Assembly (NCBI GenBank): GCA_035561135.1
Contig: DATMYA010000085.1
Span: 124,001-188,000 of the forward strand
Length of the DNA stretch: 64,000 nt
Direction of reading: 5' to 3'
Source of the DNA: Clostridia bacterium
GTDB lineage: Bacteria > Acidobacteriota > Terriglobia > Terriglobales > Acidobacteriaceae
The position numbers and the translations under genes were made by a program. This document shows, piece after piece, positions 17,523 to 25,108 of this stretch. The first letter of the stretch is position 1. Every line of letters begins with the position of its first letter. The notes beneath the pieces are model-generated. The model did no database searches. It had not been told where the DNA came from and saw only the letters and a program-made list of their open reading frames with translations.

Positions 17523-19754
17523 TTACGGCTGCATCCATTGCGTGTTCGCCTGCTTGACCGGCGTCAAAAAGTCACCATAGCAGAACTGCGAAGTTTTCAC
17601 GCCAACGTTCTTCCAAACCACAGAGCCGTCGCCAGCAAACGCGCCTTCTCTCGGAGGCCAGGGCGGCTGTGAATCCCCGGAGACACCGGGTCTGACCACT
17701 TCGTACGTATACCGCGTCCCCGCAACATCTACCTGGATTCTCGATCCTCCTCTTGGTGTAGAGTCCGGGACTGAATAAGCGTGGTTCGGCTGCCAGCCTG
17801 GGATAGATTCTTCGGCGTATGTCACGACTCCTAAGCTAGTCCTGTGAGATCCCTGGCAGGCCTCCACTCCGTCGTATGCGTTGTCATGCAGAGAAACGAC
17901 ACCCCAGTTCCCTTCCACCCAGTTGTCGTGGAACTCCCACCAGCGAATACCGATAATCGTTCGCGTGTCATAGACCGTGTTCCTGGTATTGACGAACACG
18001 TTCATGGAATCTGCGTAGAACCTGCCGCGCTCCTCCTGCGTGTTACAGGGATTACAATGCGTGTCCGCAGCGTTCGCATACCTCCACATCGCCGAATCGG
18101 CGGTGGACTTGGCACCGTGCCAAAGAATGATGGGCTTGTCGCCTGCATGTGTGGCTACGTAATTGAGCTCGGACTGAAGTCGGCGGTAATCGGGCTGCCA
18201 TGTGAGCACATCGACGTACGTTGCGGCCGCCTGTAAAACATTGCTGTTCCCGACGCCACCCCAGGTTCCCAGCACTCCGGGTCCGAAATACAAACTGTGC
18301 GGTGAGTAATGCTTGATTCGCTCGCGGGTCACCGAAAAGTATTGTGTTGCAAGCTCTCTGAGGAACGCGTTCATATCGTTATTGAACGCGACGTTTGAGC
18401 CAAGATGAACTTTGTCGGTCGGAATCCACGCATGTCGACCGTCCTCGTCCATCAGCCCTGCGCCATAACCCCAACCATCGCGGACGTAATCAATGGTGAT
18501 CGCGGCACCGCTCACGGGCGCTCGGTTGAAGGTGATTGTGAGCACACCCTTCGCATAGTCAATGTCTCCAGCCGATACTGTCACTTCGGCCCCGGCCCTC
18601 AGACCAGTAAATCCGCCGTGGCCTGTCGCAGCAGCTGTGCACAACCATCTCGGACAATCGCCCCCGACTTTGATGCCAGACACTTTCATCGCCACGCTGA
18701 GCGGCGAGATATTCCTATTGGATAATGTCTTTGTAAATGTGGCAGTCGAGCCGTCTCCAACGCCGAGCGGTTCAGCGATGGTTTGCATTCCCGTGGAGTC
18801 CCACTGGGCGTAGTTACTGCCCCATGCAGAGTTTAGGGCCGCAAGACTTGGATAGCGTTTTTGAAGGAAAGCCTTCAATTGGGTCTTAGTGGCGACTTCC
18901 TGATTCGCATACACCTGGGGCGTTCTTACCATCGCTCGTCCCGGATTTGCATTCTGCACAGGTGAGGACACGAGCGTCATCAATGCCTGGTGCCGCTGGT
19001 TGTGGCCCGGAGGATTTGTCGCCATCTCCGGTCCCGCACCACACAAACCGAAGAGCGCATCGCATTCGTCGGACACCCATCCGACTACCCAAGGCGAGTT
19101 CTGCGCCGGTTTTAAGCTGGCATCATTCCGCAATGCGCCGTCGAGCCATGCGTAGAAGTTGGGATCCCAGATGTCGGGGAAAGTCGAGTTATGACCTTTA
19201 CCGTAATACGCAACGTTAACGCCGGACTGCACGTCCTTGACCGCGCCCGCTGCATAACCGCCAGAGTTGTAAAGCGAATACATCGAAGGCTGAACCATGA
19301 CGACCATTGGCACAGGATAAGGCTGCTTGCCACCAGCTTTCTCCCATCCACCTGGGCAACTCGGAGGCCAGCCACAGGTCGTTATGGGCAGTACCCACTT
19401 GACGGAGAATTCCGCGACGGAGTTAAAGCCCCACGACTTCAGTCGCCGCACCGTCTCCGGTCCCCATATCGTGTTGCTGTTGCCGTATTTCGCCCTAACA
19501 ACGGCGTCGTACGTGGTGCCCAGGTCGGTCTTGTGCGAGTCTGGCGTCACGTTATACATGGCGATCATCCACCACACGTGACCTTCCGGGGTGCAAAACC
19601 ACCAGCGATCTTGAAGCTTTTGTGTGTGAAACCACCCTGTCGCAGTACAAGGTTTCGACTTCAGTCCGCCAAATTGGTCGAGCCTCTGGGACATCGCAAG
19701 CGAGGGCGTCAGGCAGATCACCAGGCAGAAGAGGGCGGATGTCCACTTGTTCAT
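17523..19754 (-). CDS. Secreted glycoside-hydrolase-like protein (TIM-barrel type), paralogue of the adjacent lipoprotein
   Basis: This 743-residue protein has a cleavable signal peptide (MNKWTSALFCLVICLTPSLAMS). The body resembles clan-A-type TIM-barrel hydrolases: WWFCTPEGHVWWMIAMY near the start, LKSWGFNSVAEFS, YAWLDGALRND, WVVGWVSDECDALFG (candidate acid/base region), then YPSLAALNSAWGSNYAQWDS, which is like the GH42-type YxxxxxLNxAWG motif. Late blocks are PIILWHGAKSTADSAMW and IIGIRWWEFHDNWVEGNWG (candidate nucleophile Glu). A small C-terminal module with YTYEVVRPGVSGDSQPPWP and SVVWKNVG resembles a carbohydrate-binding or tail-type beta domain. It is probably a periplasmic or extracellular enzyme that trims or degrades polysaccharide; the family number is not assigned. 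It faces the EPS operon end on. Confidence 0.7.
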   Translation of the reverse strand: MNKWTSALFCLVICLTPSLAMSQRLDQFGGLKSKPCTATGWFHTQKLQDRWWFCTPEGHVWWMIAMYNVTPDSHKTDLGTTYDAVVRAKYGNSNTIWGPETVRRLKSWGFNSVAEFSVKWVLPITTCGWPPSCPGGWEKAGGKQPYPVPMVVMVQPSMYSLYNSGGYAAGAVKDVQSGVNVAYYGKGHNSTFPDIWDPNFYAWLDGALRNDASLKPAQNSPWVVGWVSDECDALFGLCGAGPEMATNPPGHNQRHQALMTLVSSPVQNANPGRAMVRTPQVYANQEVATKTQLKAFLQKRYPSLAALNSAWGSNYAQWDSTGMQTIAEPLGVGDGSTATFTKTLSNRNISPLSVAMKVSGIKVGGDCPRWLCTAAATGHGGFTGLRAGAEVTVSAGDIDYAKGVLTITFNRAPVSGAAITIDYVRDGWGYGAGLMDEDGRHAWIPTDKVHLGSNVAFNNDMNAFLRELATQYFSVTRERIKHYSPHSLYFGPGVLGTWGGVGNSNVLQAAATYVDVLTWQPDYRRLQSELNYVATHAGDKPIILWHGAKSTADSAMWRYANAADTHCNPCNTQEERGRFYADSMNVFVNTRNTVYDTRTIIGIRWWEFHDNWVEGNWGVVSLHDNAYDGVEACQGSHRTSLGVVTYAEESIPGWQPNHAYSVPDSTPRGGSRIQVDVAGTRYTYEVVRPGVSGDSQPPWPPREGAFAGDGSVVWKNVGVKTSQFCYGDFLTPVKQANTQWMQP

Positions 19755-19796
19755 GATGTTCGTTGAATCCTACAACGGAGCGCAGGTCCTCAACGC

Positions 19797-19826
19797 AAAA
19801 AAAGCGGCCATTATCAGTGGCCGCTT
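19797..19826 (-). terminator. Rho-independent terminator after the Ig-domain lipoprotein gene
   Basis: On the minus strand a perfect 8-bp stem (AGCGGCCA/TGGCCGCT, extendable by one A-T pair) with a 7-base loop is followed by a run of seven T. It lies 21 bp beyond the stop of the 19848-23207 gene and before the start of the next minus-strand gene. The two paralogues are therefore probably separate transcription units. Confidence 0.85.
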
Positions 19827-19847
19827 GCTGAGTCCAAATCGAGACGA

Positions 19848-22800
19848 CTACTGCAATTGCCTCCACAGAGCGTTAGCTTTCTTCACCTGCGTGAGCATAT
19901 CGCCATAGCAGGTTGAGGAAGTCTTCAGCCCTACGTTCTTCCACGTAACCGTGCCATCCGTGACTGTGGCTCCTTCGACCGTGGGCCATGCCGGCTGAAC
20001 GGTGCCGGATGTTCCCGAGACAGATGCCTGATATAGATAACGCTTCCCGTCGCTTACTACAGCCTGAATGCGATTTCCTTTTACACCTGACGAAGGAACA
20101 CCGGAGGCAACCTTGTATATCGTCGCCGCTTGCCAGCTCGGGACGTTCTCTTCCGCGAAGGTTTTATATCCGAACGCATCTGTTGTGGAAACGCTGCAGT
20201 TCTCCACGCCATCGTAGGCATTATCTTGCAGCGAGACGAGTCCCCAGTTCCCTTCCAGCCAGTTGTCATGGAATTCCCACCAGCGAATGCCTATGACCGT
20301 GCGCGAATCGAACGACGTATTCTTCGTGGCCAGGAACGTGGACATGGAATCGAAGTAGAACTTGCCACGCTCCTCCTGCGTGTTGCAGGGATTGCATTCG
20401 GTATCGGTTGGGTTCGTGTAGCGCCACAACGCGGAGTCGGCGGTGGACTTCGCGCCATGCCAGAGAATCACCGGTTTATCGCCAAGATGGGTGGCAACGT
20501 ACTCGACCTCTGCCGACAACCGCGCGTAGTCTGGCTGCCATGTAAGCACGTCAACATAGGATGCCGCAGCCTCAAGGACATTCTTATTGGCCACGCCGCC
20601 CCACGTTCCCATTACGCCGGGGCCAAGGTAAAGGTTATTTGGCGCGTAGTGCTTGATGCGCTCGCTCGTGACCGAGAAGTAAGTATCTGCCAAGGCCTTG
20701 AGAAACGCGTCCATATCCGCGTTGAAGGACGTATTCGTACCGAGGTAAACCTTGTCAGTGGGGATCCACGAGTGGCGGCCATCCTCATCCATAAGACCGC
20801 TGCCATAGCCCCATCCGTCGCGAACGTAATCAACGGAGATAATTTCGCCGTTAGCAGGTGCAGTCGCAAAGCTCACGGTGATTGCGCCATTGGAATAGTT
20901 GATATCTCCGCCGGCAATAGCATTTGGCTGGGTTGAAGTTGGACCGGTAAACAGTCCGTGTCCGGTCGTCGCCGCACCACATAACCACTTCGGACAATCG
21001 CCGCCTACCTTTGTTCCCGACACTCTTACCCCGACACTTAGCGCAGCAATATTGATGTTTGCTAATGTCTTGGTGAAGGTTTTCGTGACTCCGTCACCTT
21101 TGCCGAGAATCTCGCCGTTCACTTGCGTTCCCGTTGAATCCCATTGGGAGTAGTTGCTGCTCCATGCATTGTTCAAGGCAGCGATGCTGGAATAACGACC
21201 TTGCAGGAACAGCTTGAGTTGGGTTTTGCTAAAGACGTCCTGCTCGGCGTAAACCTGTGGAGACGACACCATTGCCCGTCCCGGATTGGCGTTCTGCACG
21301 GGCGAGGTCACCAACGTCATGAGCCCCTGGTGCCTCTGATTGTGACCTTGCGGGATGGTGGCCATGTCCGGCCCGGCCCCACAAAGACCAAACAGTGAAT
21401 CGCACTCGTCGGAAATCCAACCAACCACCCACGGTGAATTCTGCGCCGCCTTGATGCTCGAATTGTTCTGCAGTTCCCCATCCAGCCATGCGTAGTAATT
21501 CGTGTCCCAAATGTCGGGAAATGTGGAATTCCAACCCGCGCCGTAATAGCTCGGCGTTATGCCGGACTGAATGTCCTTCACCGGACCAGGAGCATAGTTT
21601 CTGGAGTTGAATAGAGAGTACATAGATGGCTGAACCATCGTCAGCATCGGAACCGGAGCAGGCTGTTTGCCTCCATTCTCACCCCATCCGCCTGGGCAAC
21701 TCGGCGCCCAACCGCACGTCTGGATCGGAGTCACCCAACTAACCGAAAACTCCGCCACCGAATTGAAGCCCCACGACTTCAGACGCCGGACTGTCTGCGG
21801 ACCCCAGATCGTGTCCTTGTTGCCATACTTCGCGGTGACGACAGCATCGTAAGACGTCCCTAGATCCGTTGTATGCGAGTCTCCAGCCACGTGGTACATC
21901 GCAACCATCCACCAGATGTGCCCTTCCGGAGTGCAGAACCACCACTTTCCATTGATCTGCTCTGTGTGGAAGAATCCCGTCGCGTTGCAACTACTGGACA
22001 TTAAGCCACCGTACTGATCCAGCATGTCGCTGGAGATTAAGATGGAGAGAGTTTTCGACGCCGTCTGGCTGTTTGCATCTGCAACCTGAACAGTGAACGT
22101 AGATGTGCCGCCTATGGTTGGCGTACCGCTCAGACTGCCCGATGTGGCTGCCAAAGTTACCGATCCCGGCAGGCTTCCGCTTACCACTTTCCATGTGTAC
22201 GGCTCGGTTCCGCCCATTGCAGCGAGCGAAGCTGCATAGGGTTGCCCCAAGGTGCCGCTCGATACCGAGTTCGTTGTGATCGCCAGCGACTGCAAGGTCG
22301 TCGTCGATACTTGAATTGCAAAATTCGCTGTAGTTTTCTGCGATACCGAGTCTGTCAGTTGAGCCGTAAACGAATAGCTCCCCGCAACAGTCGGCGTGCC
22401 CTTGATCGCCCCATCCGGACCAAGGCTCAATCCTGCGGGCAAACTACCTGCAGCCAGGCTCCAGGCATAGGGAAGCTGGCCGCCTGTGCCAGACAGCGTC
22501 GCAGAATACGCTGTGCCGATTTTCGCGTCGGGGAAACTCACCGTCTCTATCGCCAGGGGTGCAACCGACTGCGTTACCGCTAGCGAGTAAGTTGCCGATG
22601 TGCTCTGTGCGGGAGACGTCGTGTCCGTCGCCATCACAACGAATGAGGAGCTACCCGCAGCCGTAGGTGTGCCGGAAATCGTTCCATTTGAGCCCAGGGA
22701 GAGACCAGCCGGAAGCGTTCCGCCCGCGAGCGCGTAGGCGTACGGCTTCGAACCGCCCGTCGCCGACAGCGTGGCCGAATAACTTGCGTTGGCCGTGGCC

Positions 22801-23207
22801 GCCCCAAGGGCGCCACCGGTGAGCTTCAGTTTCTGAACAACCGTAAGCTTGAAGTTTTTGCTCTGGGACCGCGTCGACGAGTCCACCACTTCCACACCAA
22901 CCTGGAAGGTCCCAGTCTGCTCAGGAATTCCTTCAAACACTCCCCGCGAGGAGTCGAACGAGACGCCCGACGGCAGAGCCGAATTCTTATTTAGCCGCCA
23001 GCTATACGGTGGGGCGCCCCCCGCTGCTTGCAGTGCGGCGGCGTACGTGGTCAGTTGAGTGCCGCTTGGCAGGGTTGACGTCGCAATAACCGGCGTGGAG
23101 GACTTGGAGTTCGACGCGGCTTCCGCGACTGTGCCGCCGCAACCTGTAAGAGCAAGAGCCAGCACTATTGCCAAGACGATGATTCTGCGTTGATACGTAA
23201 GCACCAT
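19848..23207 (-). CDS. Ig-like-domain lipoprotein with C-terminal glycoside-hydrolase-like domain
   Basis: This 1119-residue protein has a lipoprotein signal (VLAIVLALALTGCGG, lipobox LTGC). Four putative Ig-like (He_PIG) repeats of about 85-90 residues follow between about residues 40 and 390, each with GGxxPYxWxxxxGxLPxGxxL and GTPTxxGxxxF. From about residue 393 (LDQYGGLMSSSCNATGFFHT) it is closely similar along its length to the neighbouring 743-residue protein, including WWFCTPEGHIWWMVAMY, WVVGWISDECDSLFG, PVILWHGAKSTADSALW and GIRWWEFHDNWLEGNWG. The Ig-like repeats probably hold the hydrolase domain away from the membrane or bind polymer. Sorting beyond the inner membrane is likely but not shown by the sequence. 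It probably acts on the EPS made by the adjacent operon; this is inferred from position. Confidence 0.75.
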   Translation of the reverse strand: MVLTYQRRIIVLAIVLALALTGCGGTVAEAASNSKSSTPVIATSTLPSGTQLTTYAAALQAAGGAPPYSWRLNKNSALPSGVSFDSSRGVFEGIPEQTGTFQVGVEVVDSSTRSQSKNFKLTVVQKLKLTGGALGAATANASYSATLSATGGSKPYAYALAGGTLPAGLSLGSNGTISGTPTAAGSSSFVVMATDTTSPAQSTSATYSLAVTQSVAPLAIETVSFPDAKIGTAYSATLSGTGGQLPYAWSLAAGSLPAGLSLGPDGAIKGTPTVAGSYSFTAQLTDSVSQKTTANFAIQVSTTTLQSLAITTNSVSSGTLGQPYAASLAAMGGTEPYTWKVVSGSLPGSVTLAATSGSLSGTPTIGGTSTFTVQVADANSQTASKTLSILISSDMLDQYGGLMSSSCNATGFFHTEQINGKWWFCTPEGHIWWMVAMYHVAGDSHTTDLGTSYDAVVTAKYGNKDTIWGPQTVRRLKSWGFNSVAEFSVSWVTPIQTCGWAPSCPGGWGENGGKQPAPVPMLTMVQPSMYSLFNSRNYAPGPVKDIQSGITPSYYGAGWNSTFPDIWDTNYYAWLDGELQNNSSIKAAQNSPWVVGWISDECDSLFGLCGAGPDMATIPQGHNQRHQGLMTLVTSPVQNANPGRAMVSSPQVYAEQDVFSKTQLKLFLQGRYSSIAALNNAWSSNYSQWDSTGTQVNGEILGKGDGVTKTFTKTLANINIAALSVGVRVSGTKVGGDCPKWLCGAATTGHGLFTGPTSTQPNAIAGGDINYSNGAITVSFATAPANGEIISVDYVRDGWGYGSGLMDEDGRHSWIPTDKVYLGTNTSFNADMDAFLKALADTYFSVTSERIKHYAPNNLYLGPGVMGTWGGVANKNVLEAAASYVDVLTWQPDYARLSAEVEYVATHLGDKPVILWHGAKSTADSALWRYTNPTDTECNPCNTQEERGKFYFDSMSTFLATKNTSFDSRTVIGIRWWEFHDNWLEGNWGLVSLQDNAYDGVENCSVSTTDAFGYKTFAEENVPSWQAATIYKVASGVPSSGVKGNRIQAVVSDGKRYLYQASVSGTSGTVQPAWPTVEGATVTDGTVTWKNVGLKTSSTCYGDMLTQVKKANALWRQLQ

Positions 23208-23539
23208 GGCGCCACCTCAACTTCGATGTCGCATCAACGCTAGCCTTCGTTGCTGCTTGAATCTACTGGGCTTAGGTGCAAAAAAGGTACAGTTGGTGGA
23301 CCTGTTCCAAACCTGTCCCTCGGACCAATTAACGAACTTGATTCCCGCTACAAGGGAGAAGAACTCTGGTACCGAAGTGCAACTTTTTGCACTATCCGCG
23401 CGACGCGAGGGCTTAGTTCGAAAAAACTCCTTTAAGTCCCTAATTATCTGTTAGTTACAACGAAGATACGTCTCTCGATTTTGGCTTTCAACGTGCAACT
23501 TCGTGTGCGTAGCGACGACTTGCTAAAGATTTCGCAGGA
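23208..23539. other. Divergent intergenic region between lipoprotein and exosortase genes
   Basis: These 332 bp hold no convincing gene. The plus-strand exosortase promoter region includes a GG-N10-GC element listed separately. A direct pair of short GTGCAAAAAA / GTGCAACTTTTT segments occurs near 23276 and 23377. No terminator is needed here because the two genes diverge. The promoter of the minus-strand lipoprotein gene was not recognised, and no sigma-54 signature was found on that strand. Confidence 0.5.
23481..23497 (+). promoter_or_regulatory. Candidate sigma-54 (-24/-12) promoter for the exosortase gene
   Basis: TTGGCTTTCAACGTGCA has the invariant GG (23483-23484) and GC (23495-23496) spaced by exactly 10 bp. 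The -24 half TTGGC fits the consensus; the -12 half GTGCA differs from TTGCA at one base and the CACG extension is missing. Transcription would begin near 23508, about 30-40 bp before the start codon. It is weaker than the site at 27811. Confidence 0.45.
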
Positions 23540-24460
23540 GTGTGCTTGCCCTCTGATGCTCAAATCCGCGCCGAGGCACCGCCCACCTCGGCGCTCGAGT
23601 CCGCCGTTGGGAAATCGGTTTGGTCGTATTGGCCCATCGCGCTGCTGGCCGCAGTCGTGGCAGCCCTGTATGGCTCGGTTTTGCCTGGCTTAGTAAAGCA
23701 GTGGTACGCGGACCCCGAATACTCCCACGGATTTTTGGTGCCGGTCGTCAGTGCGTATGCGCTGTGGACGATGCGCGAAAGGCTTAGAACTCTTCGGCCA
23801 AAACCGGCAGTCTCGTTCGGCGGGGTCGCATTAATAGCCAGCTTGATGCTGCTTTTCCTCGGAAGCCTCGGTGCCGAGCTTTTCCTTACCCGCGTTTCGC
23901 TACTGGCTACGATTACGGCCCTGGTGCTCTACTTTGGCGGTTGGACGCTGTTGCAAGCTATCGCCTTCCCGCTCGGATTCCTTCTCCTGGCGATTCCTTT
24001 GCCCGCCATCCTCTACAACCAGATTGTGTTTCCGCTGCAACTCCTGGCTTCGCAGCTTGCAACCGGTTGCCTGGATACCGCGCACGTCGTGCCCATCCTG
24101 CGCGAAGGCAATGTCCTCATCCTGCCCAACACGACTTTAGAAGTGGTGGAAGCCTGTAGCGGCATTCGTTCACTCATGTCGCTCATTACGCTTGCGGTCG
24201 CCTATGGCTTTTTAACCGAGAAGAGCATTGCAATCCGGTGGCTGCTCGCCCTCGGCATGGTGCCGGTCGCAATTTTCACCAACAGCGTGCGGGTGATGAG
24301 CACGGCGACCATCACGTATTACTGGGGAGTAGAGGCAGCGGAAGGATTTACTCACACGTTTTCGGGACTGGCGATCTTCATCGCCGCGACGTTTCTCATG
24401 ATCGGACTTCATGCAGCACTCCGAAAAACCTGGAAAACATTGCATTGGGAGCGCGCATGA
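23540..24460 (+). CDS. Exosortase (EpsH/Xrt family)
   Basis: This 306-residue integral membrane transpeptidase has about eight helices. The catalytic triad is visible: Cys in VVEACSGIRS (C206), Arg in NSVRVMSTATI (R251) and His in GFTHTFSG (H272). Exosortases cleave PEP-CTERM substrates at the cytoplasmic membrane and release them to the surface. Unlike XrtA, the EpsI-like domain is not fused but encoded by the next gene, with a 4-bp ATGA overlap. The start is uncertain. GTG 23540 is used here, but AGGAG at 23536-23540 overlaps it. TTG at 23546, five bases after that sequence, may be the true start. Its substrates are probably the two PEP-CTERM proteins at 27868 and 28633. Confidence 0.92.
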   Translation: MCLPSDAQIRAEAPPTSALESAVGKSVWSYWPIALLAAVVAALYGSVLPGLVKQWYADPEYSHGFLVPVVSAYALWTMRERLRTLRPKPAVSFGGVALIASLMLLFLGSLGAELFLTRVSLLATITALVLYFGGWTLLQAIAFPLGFLLLAIPLPAILYNQIVFPLQLLASQLATGCLDTAHVVPILREGNVLILPNTTLEVVEACSGIRSLMSLITLAVAYGFLTEKSIAIRWLLALGMVPVAIFTNSVRVMSTATITYYWGVEAAEGFTHTFSGLAIFIAATFLMIGLHAALRKTWKTLHWERA

Positions 24461-25092
24461 AACCTAATGCAAAGTACTGGCTCGTTCTCGTCATCCTCGT
24501 AGCTGCCACGTTGGGATTGAATGCGCTGTCACATGGCGAGCCTGCGCTGCCCCTGCACCCCATCAGTTCCATTCCGCTGCAATTCGGCGCATGGGTGGGA
24601 CAGCAGAGAGAGCTGGAAGATCGCTTCGTGCAGGCGCTTGGCGTGGACGACTACCTCTACCGGACTTATCAGCGTGGGAACGAAATTCCGGTCGGCCTGT
24701 ACATAGGGTTCTACGCGACCCAGCGGACCGGTTCCACGATCCATTCACCAAAGAACTGTTTGCCCGGCGCGGGCTGGCAAGCCATCCATGCGGACACGAT
24801 TCCGCTTAAGCGCCCGGACGGCTCCTCGGCGGTTGCAAATCTCTACATCGTGCAGAAGGGCTTGCAGAAACAGCTCGTCGTCTACTGGTATCAATCGCAC
24901 GGCCGTATCGTTGCGAATGAATACTGGGGAAAAATCTACCTCGTCGTTGACGCCATCCAGTTGAACCGCACCGACGCGGCGCTGGTGCGCGTTGTAACGC
25001 CATTCGAGGGAAGCGACCAGGATGCGCGTGTGCGCGCCGCGGAGTTCGCTCAAGAAATCATCGGCTATGTTGACGCGGCTGTCCCGCGATAG
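24457..25092 (+). CDS. epsI: EpsI-family exosortase-associated protein
   Basis: This 211-residue protein has an N-terminal membrane anchor (YWLVLVILVAATLGLNAL) and a periplasmic domain with the family motifs VGLYIGFYATQRTG, HSPKNCLPGAGW (residues 96-107) and VVYWYQSHGRIVANEY. EpsI is found beside or fused to exosortases; its role is not settled, with periplasmic maturation of the EPS or help to the exosortase proposed. The start at 24457 overlaps the exosortase stop. The longer in-frame reading upstream lies within the exosortase gene and is rejected. Confidence 0.92.
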   Translation: MKPNAKYWLVLVILVAATLGLNALSHGEPALPLHPISSIPLQFGAWVGQQRELEDRFVQALGVDDYLYRTYQRGNEIPVGLYIGFYATQRTGSTIHSPKNCLPGAGWQAIHADTIPLKRPDGSSAVANLYIVQKGLQKQLVVYWYQSHGRIVANEYWGKIYLVVDAIQLNRTDAALVRVVTPFEGSDQDARVRAAEFAQEIIGYVDAAVPR

Positions 25093-25108
25093 CTCCAGGA
25101 GAACCAGA

